Shown here one piece after another: positions 48,042 to 61,289 of a stretch of 64,000 nucleotides of DNA (the stretch's first letter is position 1; each line of letters opens with the position of its first letter). Under the pieces are notes generated by a model, which was not told where the DNA came from, ran no database searches, and saw only the letters and a list, made by a program, of their open reading frames with translations. A program made the translations under genes and the position numbers. This DNA comes from Triglochin maritima. Its lineage: Eukaryota > Streptophyta > Magnoliopsida > Alismatales > Juncaginaceae. The stretch covers positions 24,139,493 through 24,203,492 of the forward strand of contig OY821793.1 of the NCBI GenBank assembly GCA_963682175.1. Direction: 5' to 3'.

Positions 48042-51000
48042 TGGAAGTGAAGAAGGTGGTGGAGGCATGTGGGGGAGGAGAGGACATGGGAGGATTTGAG
48101 GGCGTGTGTTTGTGGGAATGGGTATTAGTGTTGTTAATTACGTTGGTGTGATTATCTAACACATGCATGCATGGACCCGCCTTTTTTTATATTCCTGTTT
48201 TAACTTAATCCTATGAGTCAAGTCAGTCACAATCTGACATTGGGGTCCGAAACCAAAGGGATCGTTGAATATGAAATAAACAATGATAATTTGGTGTTAG
48301 GATTAAGGGTCCTTCAAAAGCAGTTGATAATTAAACTTTTCGAATGATTTACGAGTAATTGATTTGCATGAAAATTCATGGCTTCAAAACACGTACCAAA
48401 CAAGAGAAGTAAAGAATGTGCAACTTATAAACTTCATTTCCTGCAAATAAATCACGTCTTAAGATTCAATTACGTAATTTTGGTAGCTAGGAAGAATGTA
48501 ACAGATCAGAAAAGAACCAGAAAGGAGTTACAAGTATATGCCTAGTAGTAGAACTAGTTTGGAATCCTTTAATTTATGGTAAAAAGAAAACATACTAGAT
48601 CCAAAAGTCACAGTCTTTAGGAAGTATTTTGCACTTAATTTCTTAACAATCATCCAAAAACATGGGGATCCAATACAACAACACATGACATGATCAAGCA
48701 TAATCTCCATTTCTTCAGTTTTCTTTTCCGGATCCACTCCCTCCAATTTAATGTTTTTTATGCATATTGTTCCTAATTGAGGCTAGACAGCCCCTTGAAA
48801 ATCTTCAGAAGCCAACTTCCAGAAACAAACATGTTTCTCTTTCTCTCTATTCATTTACTGATGTTTGGTCAGACACCATATAATTTGCTTATGTTGCAAC
48901 AATTTCTGGTTGCATATTTTTTCCAGAACTAGCAAAACCATCTTTCTTACTCTTAAGCTTGAAAGAAAATGTTTTGAAGCTGATAGAGATCTAATTTCTA
49001 AGTAAAGAGTCGTGGAATATCCGTCTCATCTTCTCCCGGAATGAATGATCAAGTATTTCCTATAAAATATTTCAGTACATTCTTTCCCATCGCTTATTTG
49101 TGGATCAAGCAATCAACATGGCATCATTAATTTTAGGAAAAAACTTGAAAGTCACATTTCCAATTAAAAACAACCAACTTGATTCAGTTTACTTCTCCTC
49201 AAGGAACAAATTTCAGCCTTATTAGTCACTCTTTTCCTTTTTCTTTTACCAAGCATGTGATATATTAGATAAAAAGTTTTTGAGTTATGAACCACAACCC
49301 AAACCAAAATTATGTCACAAGCAAACAGTCAACTTCCGTTAAAGTTACAATCAAAATTTCGAGTTATATCTTACAAAAAACAAATAAAAGAAGTCTTCGA
49401 CACTTGTCCATCCACTCAAGCAATCCAATCGAACACAACTCCAAGACCCCGATAGTAATGTTTCATTTTGTTTTCCTTCTACCCATGTGGACTGGCTGGA
49501 GAACCAATGTGCACAAGTTCAACATATGCTAACAAATCCAGATGGGGTGTTTTTCCTACCCATTGGTTCCGAAACTCAATATGCCAATTATACTCCAATC
49601 AAACCAATTGTTTTCATCTAATATAAATGTACATGATCAAATTGAAAAAGACACCAGTTGCTTAGGCACAATTGGCCTCGCCAGTGCTCTGGACTTCGAC
49701 AAAACCTGATTTTCATATTAATGTAATTGTTTTAGCTTGAGTAAAACCATATTTCGTGCACTTTTGGTCTGTATCCTAAGGGATTAGTCCCAAATGTTGT
49801 TATTCCGGCTGAGGTATCTCCACCCGTTTTACCAATATTAAGGCACCTAATACTATAAAAAAAAGTTGTTTAGGCATCCAAGCCCATGTGTGGTGCTTGT
49901 TGTCCTCTCCTAGGAAGTGCTGGATTTAATCTGAAATACAATATTTTAATAGTGTATTGGTGGTTAATGTACTCGGTGTACCAACCTGTAAGGTTTGGTG
50001 GTTTTCAGTTATTAGGCTAGGGCTGGGATTTAAAGTAGAAGACAACAGAAAGTGTCCTCTATGCAAACTACTCCATTCTCTCACACACTAGACCCTGATG
50101 GCCTACCACCCTCTCGGTCTCTAACCCTACAGGGCAATCGCACAACCCATGTGCTCCAGTGTCCTCCTTTCTACTGCTTCCTTTGTTTCTCACTTGGATT
50201 ATCATTATAATATCACATCTTTACTTGTTCAGCTATGCCTTGAGTTGAGATGCCTTAATCTATGTTAGATTCAAGATCCAAACCCGAAAATCACAGATTA
50301 GATGAAGAACAAACCACGAAATTAAGAACACACGAATTTACCCAGGTTCACCCAATGTGGGTTACGTCCTGCCATTTCTTCTTCTTTCTTGTATATTTCT
50401 ATAACTGTCTATACAAGAGCAATTTATACAACAATTAGAGAATCTTAATTACAATCATGGACTTAAAACACATCAGACCCAAAAATACATGAACAAGACC
50501 CCCAACCGACCTGTGGGCATAAGGAGTATGAGTCAATCCCAACAATGTATATTTTGGACCGGATCCCTCACAACTCATCACCACCCCAATCCTACCATTT
50601 GTTTGGGGACATCTGGGTCACAATTTAAAATGAAAGGTAACCCACATAATTTTCACCAACGCATATTTTCCGAAATATATAGCTCAAACTTGCATCGTAG
50701 ATTTAAAAAATCACGCCCCTTACTAGTTGAGCTACGCCTAGGAATGCCATAATGTGTATTTTGGGCCGGATCCCTCACTGGTCATCACCATCTTCTCTAA
50801 AACACCTAATATTTAATACCATTAAATGTAGAGGTAAAAGTTCCACTTCAAACTTCACGTGGGCAGCGATCAAGTTCAGACTGGTTTGTAGGTGTTCTTT
50901 ATTTCTTACTATGCTTTTATTAAGGACCTCCAAGGACTACTTGCATGTACCCTGTACTTCTTAGAATACAGCTCCTCCATTAAATCTTTCAAGTAAAAGA

Positions 51001-51477
51001 TATGCTGTGTTTACCATGAGACTTAAAAGACTTCAATCTTGTGGAGAGGTACAAGATCTTACCATCCAAGTTGTGTAGTGTGTGGCTGTGTGCATATGCA
51101 GCCCTGTCAAAGAGAGACAAAGGATTAGACAAAAAGCAAACGTAATCTCTTCACCAGTTCCCATACCTATAAGTACAATTATGAAATCTCAAGATCGTCG
51201 ATTTCACATGCAATATGTTAACGGGCTTGTTACTAACACATTAAATAAGATGAACATATAAGGAGCATAAGTAACATGGTGGCAGGAAGTAGAGATCTTG
51301 ACTAACCTCTTGTTTTTGTTGGTAATTTTAACCAGATAGCAAAGATTGTTACTGAAGGTGAAAAGAGGTATGACTGCAGAAAGATGGCCAGGCTGAAGCT
51401 GAAACTAGTAATTGCCTTGCTCTGGGACCCCAGACCAGGACCACCCACATGTTCTTTGGGGGTGAACGGCCATTGGC
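48042..51477. other. Intergenic, no gene; small duplications
   Basis: No gene recognised. ATTTTGGACCGGATCCCTC near 50550 recurs as ATTTTGGGCCGGATCCCTC near 50757, about 207 bp apart. At 50325-50365 TTACCCAGGTTCACCCAATG resembles a segment often seen in plant Copia LTRs, so a degraded LTR may lie there. Confidence 0.4.
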
Positions 51478-51507
51478 TGATGGAGTATCCCATGAATAGT
51501 GAACATT
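51478..51507. repeat. Source arm of a distant 30-bp inverted repeat
   Basis: These 30 bases occur again as an exact reverse complement at 53642-53671, on the far side of the Harbinger ORF1. The outer flanks do not match. Confidence 0.85.
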
Positions 51508-51652
51508 TTGGAAGACAGAGATATGACCAGTTCATGGAAATTGGTCCACTTGTCATCTATCCATGGTAAAATGCAAGCATGCAGGTAGAAAAGTGGCAAT
51601 GAAGAACATAACCTTTGGGAGGTGACATTGTCCACCATTTTTCTTTCTGCAC

Positions 51653-52855
51653 ATGAAGGCCATGTTACCCTTGACACAAGGATACCCATCACGTCCATTT
51701 TACCAACAACCAGACTTCTCCCACTACGTACCACCATTCCCACCACCAGACCAAAACTCATCATTCCCACAATTCTCCCACTACGCACAACCAAATTAAA
51801 ACTCACCATTCCCACAATTCTCTCAATATGCACCACCATTCCCACATAATCAACCGCAATTCCAGATGTTTGGCCGACACATGTCTCAACAAAGTAGTCA
51901 GAGTATGACGGACACTGAAGAAGAGGGTCACGACGATGATGAGTCCCCACCACGACACACCGCCACACCACCATCCCCACCTCCACAGCGCCGCCACCGC
52001 AAGCAAGTCCAAACTGCCAAAGCCAATCCAAAGTTGTGGACCACAGCTGAGGACGAGAGATTTGTCTCTGCATATATGGAAATCAGTTGCGATGCGGTGA
52101 CAGGGACAAACCAGAAGTCTACTTCATTGTGGGCTAGAGTGAAACGTGTGTATGACATCTCCGTGGAAGGCACAGACCTACCCGAGAGGAATGCAGAGTC
52201 CTTAAAAGGACGATGGAGGAGAATTGTACCTGCTGTGAACAAGTGGGTCGGGTGCTTCGATCAGGCATTCCGACGGAAAAGGAGCGGCCAGAATGACGAC
52301 GATGTTGTCCGACAACTGCACGTGATCTACGAGCGAACTCATGGGCCTAAATTTCTTTATTTTGATGCTTGGGTTATATTGCGTAGGTACCCAAAATGAG
52401 AGTCTGTGATATCCGGAGCTAATGTCGTGCGTGTTGACTGGGAGTCCCCGGAGTTGCACGATGAAAATAGTCCCCAGTCAGGAAGCCTTGGGAAAAGAAA
52501 GAGCACGGATGACTCTAGGACGCAATCACCATCGGATGCAGAAGAGCTGATGCCGGAGTCGTCTACACGCCCAGAAGGTGTGAAGAAGGCTAAGAAAAAG
52601 GTTAAGAGTGCATTACGCCCCGAAAGAGACACCGATGTTAGAGAACTTGCACAACAGATTCGATACACTGCCCAAGTCAGAGAAGATGGTTTCTCCAAGC
52701 AAGAGGAGTTAGCGGAAAGGAATTTCCAGAGGCATTTAATAAAAAATAAGTTGAACATGCTTCATTCTCTGATGAGGAAGGACAACCCGACGGAAAAGGA
52801 TCAAAAAGTAATCGATAAACTTCTTGCCTGGGCAGAAGAGAATGAGTACGTGTAG
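51653..52855 (+). pseudogene. Harbinger ORF1 (Myb/SANT-like), two nonsense codons
   Basis: The accessory DNA-binding protein of PIF/Harbinger transposons. The frame opens at ATG 51653 with a Pro/Gln/Phe-rich part (YVPPFPPPDQ), is stopped by TAA at 51797-51799, continues in the same frame through an acidic and basic region into a trihelix/SANT-like domain (WTTAEDERFVSAYMEIS, TNQKSTSLWARV, SLKGRWRRIVPAVNKWVGC, FDAWVILRRYPK), is stopped by TGA at 52397-52399 where relatives have Trp (PKW), then continues to TAG 52853 (RPEGVKKAKKK, a helical end). Only these two stops break it. Such frames are often mislabelled in plant genomes. No transposase is nearby; the remnant at 41550 is about 10 kb away. 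Confidence 0.88.
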
Positions 52856-53324
52856 TTTGTTGTAGTCCGTATTTCGTATGGTTTGTATTTCCCTTTTGTA
52901 TTTCGTGTTGTTGTAGTCTGTATGGTTTGTATTTCCTTTTAACATATGTTTCATGTGGTTGGTTGTATTTCGTATTTTAGTATTATTAATGTATTGTTCT
53001 TATGGTATTGTTGTATTAATATTTTTTTTCTATTTAACTTGATTTTTTTTAATTTTTACTATTAAACCACCTCGACAGTTCGTTCGGGGGTCTCACTCAC
53101 CGGTGAACGAGTGACATTCCACCTCGCCGGTGAGGTGGCGGGGGTGGCAAGGGTGCAACGCTTCCTGGAAATTTTTTGGATCTTGAAATTGTTGATTGGG
53201 AAAATTTTGAATATTCATCACTTGTAAAAATTTATTACCCCATTTTAATAACAAATACTTAATCCATTAATAACAAAACATCCCCTAAATAATTAAAAAT
53301 TAAAAAAATATATCAATGAATGGG

Positions 53325-53461
53325 AGGGGGACACGTGTCCCCCACTCGCGGGCACCCCGGGCGTCTGCCCGGGACGCCCAACGCCCGGGTGGGCGTTCCA
53401 GGCGGGCACCTGATGGGCACCTGCCCCGCCCGGGCGGGGCAGCCCCGTTAAGGGTGCCCTG
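53325..53461. other. Very GC-rich block, MITE-like
   Basis: A block of very high GC between AT-rich DNA, full of GCCCGGGCG-like palindromes and ending GGGTGCCCTGAG. It resembles the patch near 35290-35420. Ends could not be defined. Confidence 0.4.
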
Positions 53462-53595
53462 AGATCACATTGAAACTCTTTCAGAAAACTGAAAATAACA
53501 AAGCAAAGCAATCAGCTACTATTTAACTACTATAGTCTATATATGGTTGATTTCTTCTGCATAAATAACTCAAATAAATTACTACTATTTGCGGA

Positions 53596-53752
53596 CATCA
53601 AGGAGCTCAACAGTGAGGAAATCAGAAAAGCTTAATTGGTTAATGTTCACTATTCATGGGATACTCCATCAAGGAGCTCAACAGTGCGGATATCGTCCAC
53701 TCAGGGAGTGTGACAAGAATTCCTTGACGAAATCAGAAAAGCTTAATTGGTT
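53596..53752. repeat. Local duplication with a templated insertion
   Basis: CATCAAGGAGCTCAACAGTG occurs at 53596 and 53667, and GAAATCAGAAAAGCTTAATT at 53618 and 53729. The first copy lacks about 40 bp present in the second. Between them, 53642-53671 is the reverse complement of 51478-51507. Confidence 0.88.
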
Positions 53753-55626
53753 TTTGAAGACACGTCAACTTGAAGGGAAAAAAAGTCTGCCATCACTGGT
53801 AACTGGTGTGGTGCATGTGTTCCTGCAACAACGCAAGTCGAGAAAAAATAGAGCAGGAATCTGCTATAACAAGATGAGTTGGTTTATATGATACTCGGAA
53901 TAGATCAGACAGTAACAGACACCATTCAGATACTGAGATATCTTGCTTTCAGAAACTAAAACAAATGCAATATGGTCCTTGGAAGTTGTAACATTGTCGG
54001 TTATGAACCACAACTTGTTATATCAAGAACTGCAATAACAATGATAAACAAAATCCACTTCTTCCCAAAAGGTAATAATACACTACAATACAAAATTCCA
54101 AATCCATCTACAAGGCTACATGTATCCAATCCTACACTGACATTAACGATATCTGAAACTTTCAAAAAATCAAACACACTAACGATATCTGAATGCCACA
54201 TAAGTTTTATTTCATAACAAACTAAGGATACAACACCAATTACCATTCACAAAGCCTATTGTAAATGCTGAACTATGGCATTCAACAGTAGTACCCGCTT
54301 TAAGAAATACATTATACCAAGCAGGCTATTGTATACTTTATTTTGTAAATTAAGCTTGGAGCACTTAATAGAGATTCCTATGCGTCGTATCATACTATCG
54401 TCTGTTGAAAGTTGGAACCGACGATCCAACTACCCAGTGATGATCGTACAAGGAGCAATAATGCAGCTCCCATACAAGCACAGGTGACACAATGGCATGT
54501 GCACTGCACTTAGAGGAAGTTTGCACGACATACTCCGACTTGTGTAGTTCTTGCCTACTTTACCATATTCATTGCCACATTTGCCTTCTTACAGTTTTTT
54601 TTTTGATAATAGCCTTCTTACAGTTTCATAAAGGAGATCATGAAACTGACTGAAAGCAAACAGTTGCATGTGACTTGGTGCAATCGTCAGTTTGCTGCAT
54701 AATTCCTGGAATAAACAAAGTGTAGGAATAGTTTTGAGTTGTTACCTTCATGTTCATTGCAAGAAACCAGAACAAGAAGAATCATACAAGTCCGTCCATT
54801 TGGATAATTCCCTGTAGCCTTTCAAGAAGCAAGTTATAAACAACTGAATAGTCAATTAGATCACCATTTGGTTGTCATTATCTCCTGTTTGACAATAAAG
54901 TAACACAAAGTTAGATGAAAAACAGTTGCAACTCAGTGTACCTGATAAGCTAAATCATCATTAGAACATATACTTAAATAGATAAGGCAAACATCACTAC
55001 TCCACTATGATAGGATGACTCTTTATCCACGTAGCTGAAGCATCATTATATGGCAACCAATCCAACTGCATTCTGGAAAAATACAAAAGAAGCCAAGCTT
55101 GTATGTCTCAGACAATTCACCATCAAACCCTCCCTTACAGAGGATCACCTTCATGTGAGAGCTCCTTCTGTGGCAATGTTAGGATGAATTCAAAGAGTGA
55201 GGAGCTAACCAAACTTGCGAGTTTAGTATATCTGTTAGAAGCCCATACTACAGGAAATTGGAATTGATGTTCCCTGCAGCTATGAATCATGGAAATTTTC
55301 CAACAGACTATTTGGTATGCCGTGTGGGCACCAAAGGTACATACTAAAAAAGATAAAATTCTCATGTGTCAAACATCAAGGAAACTGCCACAGAAAATTA
55401 GGTTTTGATACACGTATATCTTCATATGTACAATAAGAAACTTATGGGATTTAATTAGTAATATTGATGAAAAAAGAATTGAATATCATCATTCATGGTA
55501 CATTTCAGTTTCTTCTTCACATCTAATTCTAGTTTTGTGATTCCAAAATTCAAGGATAAAACGGTGCAGTGGAGGTGATCATCAGTAGCTTGTCAAATTT
55601 ATCCCACGAGAAACCAAAAGGAAAAT
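53753..55626. other. Intergenic and 3' region of the YEATS gene
   Basis: No gene seen. The part just below 55627 should be the 3' UTR of the YEATS gene. Confidence 0.5.
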
Positions 55627-58212
55627 TCATTGACCAGAAGAAGCCTTTGATTGCTGAGGTGGACCTTCTATCATGCTTAACTGCCGCCTCAATTTAGCAA
55701 TATGTACCTGCACCTGCAAGAAGACAAGAAACTGATACTCAAGAATCTAGATTAGAATTTATTAATTTTCTTAAAAACACAAAAATTAGAAGGAACAGAA
55801 ATCTATTTTAGCAATTTAGTATGGCATCATCAATAACATCTTGCGAGTAGACAATTTTGGTTCAATTTGATGAGCACTCATAGGTCATAGCCCAAATAAT
55901 CTGAAGCACATTTGTAGGTATCTAAACCTTTATGGCAATCACATGTGAAAGAAGTTAGGCCTCCAGAATTTTATCATATGGTGAAATGTCCTCAGCAATA
56001 ACTAAGCAACATTACCCTAAGAACTGCAATAAAAAACCCATAAATAAAAACAGATCCACACTTATTCGAAAGAGACTCCATACGAAGGATGGATGGTCCT
56101 AAGATGGGAATCATATTTATATTTATAAAAAAAAGTTGTTCCACCAAATCGTAGTTGGCAAGGAGGAGCCAAGGGAAATCAATAGTGATCAAAGTTATGC
56201 ATGTCTCTTTATTAGGACCCTTGCCATATGCAAAAGTTCTCATTTAGGCATAGCTTGCACCTTATTGGCTTTAGTTGCCTTGGCACTTCGTTTTAGATTC
56301 TAAAGTTCCTTTCTTGGAGGATCCTAGGGTTCTTATTCCTGTTTTAACTCCCCATTTTGCTGTTTGAGACCAGGTTTTGAAATTATTTAGTGCTTACCAT
56401 CAATGAAATGGCTTGCTCCTTATATTGCTGTCTCTTCTCGATAAACAAAGTTTACTTTTATCTGTCTAGAGTAGCTTAGCGGCCCGAGAAGTAAGCACAT
56501 GATTAATTTAGTATGATTGCCAAATGGACAACACCTAACAAGATTCTACAAAGTCAAATAACATGTCTTGACAATGTTCACATTATGTTCTCAACAAATC
56601 GCATGAGTTGACAATGTATGCGCACAAAGCTACTTCGGGTATTTCAAAAATCAAATATATCTTATACACTAATACTCTCGAAAAAGACACAAGAATAAAT
56701 ATTTGATATGCCATGTGGAGTATCTAGAGCAACTTGGCCATTTTACTAGTCAGACCAAGGAAGCACGGACACTACAAACTGGCTGAAGTGTTCATGTTAG
56801 ACAACTGTCAGATAGACACACCTTACACGTGCATAGTATAGTTCTGATATGGTTGGGTATAAGCTGATAGGCCTTGAATGTGCAGATACAAGTTTCAGCT
56901 GTTTGGTAGTTTTCTTTTCTATATTCATTTAGAAATTGTTTTGAAGATGTCCTGGATTTGTTTTGTTTTGTCATATAAAAAATTTGATTGCAAAGGATTT
57001 GCAGCTTCATAAGAAAAATCAAGACTCTCAGCCAGTGCTTTATTGCATTACGAATATGGAATAAACAAAAAGGCTTCTCTTCAGTTCAAATTATGATTTA
57101 TGATTATACAAACAAAACATTTATAATAGTGTATCAAAGTCATATTTTGTCCTACAATCAAGTAAAATTTTATATCCTTGTGTCAGCATCGTGCATACAC
57201 CATATCTGTGCTTGTGTGATACATCTATCCAGTACTCATATTGCTTAGATGCACAAATTTCTATAAACAACTTGTGAAGTTCAACACTAACCTGTTGACG
57301 GGCAGCCGCAAGTTTCAGCAGCTCATCTGCCTCAGAGAAATTTACAAACCACTGACTCAGAGGATGTTCTTTGGTATCACCTCTTTTTCCAGAAGAACTT
57401 TCAGTAAAGCCTAATATGGAAGCAGAGCTATTGAGAATCCAACAAATTTTAATAAAAAAGAAAAAAGAGGAACTGAAACAACAAAATGAAGTACCTGCAG
57501 AAGGTATGCTTAGACCAGCAGGAAGCCTAGGAACATTAACAGCTGGATGATTTTGAACCCGAGAAAAACACAATTCAGACGGGTCAAAGAAAACAATTTC
57601 ATCATAGTTTTCCACAACAACAGGTTTCTTTGTTGACTGATATCCAGAATCATCCTCCGGATATAACCTTAAATGGTGATACCTGTGAGGTTAAAAAGAA
57701 ACAGACACGATTATTAATCGAAGACAGTAATGCGTAACTAAATAAGGTAAAAAGAAAACTGGAAACAAGATGAGTCCACTCACAAGTCCAACTGCTTATC
57801 GCTAACGTCGCTGTGGAAGAAGAGAGAAATGATTATCTCAAATTCTCCCCATCCGGATTCAGACAATTCAAATGGCGCAGATTCCACTACCCTAGTGGGG
57901 TTGTTAAAACTTGGATGCAGTTGAAACACAACACGCTTAACTACAACACTTAGATCCTCATTTGTTGCCCCGCGAACATATACTGTCCATTTATGGGAAT
58001 TATGCCTACACAACAAAATAATGTTTCAGATCACAAAGAGCAACGACTAAATTACAAGTTCACGAATCCAGTCAAGTGTCTAAGGATCGCATCAAAATTA
58101 GGAAAAATGCATGAAAAGAGATAACTTACTCGCTTGCTTTTTTACCGAGCCAGAAGGCCATAGTTCCATACACAATCGGCACATTTATTTCTACATCCTT
58201 GATTTGTTTCAT
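55627..58212 (-). CDS. YAF9A: YEATS-domain protein, GAS41/YAF9/TAF14-like
   Basis: Chromatin subunit; plant YAF9/GAS41 proteins belong to the SWR1 and NuA4 complexes and read acylated histone H3. Exons in transcript order: 58212-58130, 58005-57784, 57682-57495, 57410-57292, 55713-55627 (699 nt, 232 aa). All introns are GT-AG and phases fit. The YEATS domain (about 8-130) shows [56 protein letters not shown] and [12 protein letters not shown]. The C-terminus is a helical module ([15 protein letters not shown] then [17 protein letters not shown]). The last intron is about 1.6 kb. Arabidopsis YAF9A has an extension of about 40 aa; here the frame starts at [11 protein letters not shown], and with the acceptor at 58224 an in-frame TAA precedes the ATG. 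Choosing A over B is by similarity only. Confidence 0.93.
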
Positions 58213-59866
58213 CTTATCTTACCCTACAAAATGGAACATGGGAATCAACATACGTTGCAGCAAAAGCAGTAGTATCATAATTACTTCCGTAGCTAACGAC
58301 TAGTGGGACAACTCCCCCCATCACCTCGGGATACCAGAGAAGGTGAAGCGAGGCATAGCTCTCTCCGACAATGTGATTGCCTCTTAGCCCTTCAAATGCC
58401 AATTGGCTCTAGCAACTCCTCAATCAGGGTTCCATCAACACCAAATTAGTAAAATAAACCCTAAAATGGGTATCTAAAGCCCCTCAATTTGTATTACATT
58501 TTTAAATCCAGATAACAAATTCAAATACGCTGTGTTATTCTCAATAGTTTACTTTTTAGAAAACATAATTAAAAATCGATTTTCCAACCATTTTAGTAGA
58601 AAAACTAGGGACCATTTAAATCATTGGTTTTTAACATGTCAGTAGAATCATACAAAACTTAAACTTGTAACAAACAAATGCGAAAAAGTTAACTCGACGT
58701 GTGATAAAATATGGTCTATTTCGGAAACGAACGAAAAAACAGAAAAAATGAAAAAAGGGGAAAATTGATGCGTCGAGGGGGAGAGTAAGGTGAGAAGGAC
58801 CTCTAAGGGACGCCGGCGGATGGTCGGGGAGGTCGTGACGGTGGAGGTTAGGGTTTCGTCCCGAAGAAAACCGAAGCGATTTGGGTTTTTGACTTTTTAA
58901 CGGAAATTGTGATTTGGACCTCGTATATTTGGAATTGTAATGTTGTGGATTACTTTTGCAAAGACGCCATTTAGGTTTTTGTTGTTTTGATCGATGACTT
59001 GGCTGAAGTTTCGATCTTTTAGCTTGAACTCTGTCCTCCTGATCTTCTAGTTGGTCTTCGAGAATATAATAGTGAAATATTTTACATGTGATCAAACTCA
59101 AATGTTAAACGAGAGATTTACCTACGACATTGTTGTGGTTTCATAGTAGTAATTCTCGATAGTACAATGGAGATATGTTTCTTATGTGATATTTTTCCTT
59201 TCTTTCTATCCATCATTCTCAAAACAAAAAACAACTATATGTGTCCTTTCTTGTATGTAGAGTTGGGAGTCGTGTTAGGTCAGGTCGGCACGACCAGCCC
59301 TGCCATGCGGTTGGGCCTTTAGGCCCGACTCAACATGGCCTGCCAAACCGTGTTTCTAGTCTGGCCTGTTACCCAGGTCTACTTATATGTCACAATGTTC
59401 ATCCATTTTGAGCAAATTTTTTACTTGAGTTATGTAGGTTCTGTACACTTAGGCACAATTTAATACTCAAGTATATGTGTTTATACGTTCCGAGATCAAA
59501 TTGTAGGGCTACATGGTGTCTATTATAAACTCGGTCAGTCACTTTGAGGTACCTACACCTATTTTTGGATCCCACAGTGTCGCGACTCGCGAACTAATAA
59601 AGGAATAATTTAAGAACTTCGTTGTGCCAAAAAATTCATTTAAGTTTATGTGATATGTTTGTTTTCTGATTAAGTTTTATTTAACACAATATAACAATAT
59701 GGATGATGCTTTTCATATTTTCACCATACTCTGAAACGTTTTGAGTTCTCAAGATACCAATTGAGCTAAGTTCTAATTAACTAGTACGTAATAATAGTTG
59801 TTGGGCATTGGAAAATAAGTACATCTATTTATGATGTACAAAATATGGTCGTTCCCAAACTGGATC
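58213..59866. other. 5' region of the YEATS gene and intergenic
   Basis: An acceptor (TTTTGTAG, minus strand, ending at 58224) suggests an upstream leader exon, perhaps in the CT-rich part near 58780-58870, but I could not place its donor. At about 59262-59390 a diverged segment of the TAGGGNTGNG type (GGTCAGGTCGGCACGACC) looks like an old hAT-type MITE. Confidence 0.4.
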
Positions 59867-60834
59867 GGTAACGTTCCCGAAACAACGGGAAATTTTAAAC
59901 TTTTAATAAAGGATAATCAAAGGATATCAACATCAACCTAGGGAACACTACTCGAAAATATACATATAATAAATAGTGTTGCACCGTATACAAGAGTTGT
60001 CAAAAGAATGACTATATCAAACTACAATATACAGATATACAAGTAGTCATAATAACCTCAAAATAGAGAGGAACTGACTCCAAAATGTCTTGTCCTCAAA
60101 ATAGACACGAGGACCTGAAATAAAACAACAATGCCGTGAGTTTCCATAAGGAAACCCCGTATGCCAAACGCACCTACATGCACATGCAATACGTGACCTA
60201 TCATACTAGTATCATGCCAACATAAATCATAACAAAACATTCCCCAACCGGGTCTATCAGGTCATAAGTCATAACAATTATTTCCCCAACCGGGGTTCAT
60301 TAGTCATACGTCTAGTTTTGGACATCCATAGATACCCACCGCAGGCACATGCGGTCATACGGAAAGTACGTGACACACCTCCACTTGCAACTACACTAGT
60401 CATATGGGTTCGGTGAGGGTCGCACGTACTTCCAAGTCATCATCAGATCTGATCAGTGGTCGAAGACCACAATCCGCCAGAGCCGTCACTCTGGTCGGTC
60501 ATACTCGCCAGCCGTGCCACAACTGAACGATCAATCCGCCGGAATAACATCGGTCGGTCATCTCCGTCGCCACACAGGCTAAGGCACAGAACTCTGTTGC
60601 ACAAGGGCTAACAATCATCTCCGTCGCCACACAAGCTAAGGTCATCTCTGTCGCCACACAGGCCGACAGTCATCATGCTCCATAGAACCATATAGATCAT
60701 GCAAAGGGGAATATGATCCCACATGTCTACTACCTAGGTCTCAATGCACATGTCATATCATGGAAACATAAATCATAAATGCAATCCACGCGCCAACGTG
60801 CTCATAAAACAAACATACAATTACTGGGTTCCAA

Positions 60835-61289
60835 CGGTCGACCGGTTGGTCGTTAAAATCGGTAATTGGTTCGAACCACAATCCAACGGTCGAACCAAAC
60901 AAACATCAAACGGTCGAACAAAAGTCTCTGGACGGTTGACCGTTTAGAATGTCTACGCCACAAAATAATATTAAACAACACATCTCAATGATCGAACGAC
61001 AATGAGCTTCCGGTCGACCGAAAAACATCAAGGACTTCAACATTACTCTAAGTCATCACCGGTCGACCGAAATATGAATCGATCGAACTAAACTTAAGTT
61101 ATCTTAAATCGTCGGTCGAACGAAATCAATGAGCGGTCGACCGTTTAGAAGGTCTAGGCTCCAACCGACTTACTATAGTGTAATTGGTCGAACTGATCAA
61201 CAGAGCGGTCGACCGTTTAGATGATCAACGCCCCCAACCGACATACTACAGTGCGTTCGGTCGAACGGCAAAGGGGACCCAGTCAACCG
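60835..61289. repeat. Degraded array of CGGTCGACCG pairs
   Basis: Related to the array at 12869-13382 but more mutated. Pairs such as CGGTCGAACG/CGGTCGACCG are 21 bp apart (near 61112/61133 and 61183/61204), and the last is 22 bp apart. Five sites here keep the exact core GGTCGACC. Confidence 0.8.

Noticed and set aside
47964..48068. Upstream ATG extending the SAUR protein to 128 aa
   Set aside because: The extension is Pro-rich low complexity and starts upstream of the TATA box; family length fits 93 aa.
51405..52073. 222-aa minus-strand frame
   Set aside because: Antisense to the Harbinger ORF1, whose plus-strand protein is recognisable.
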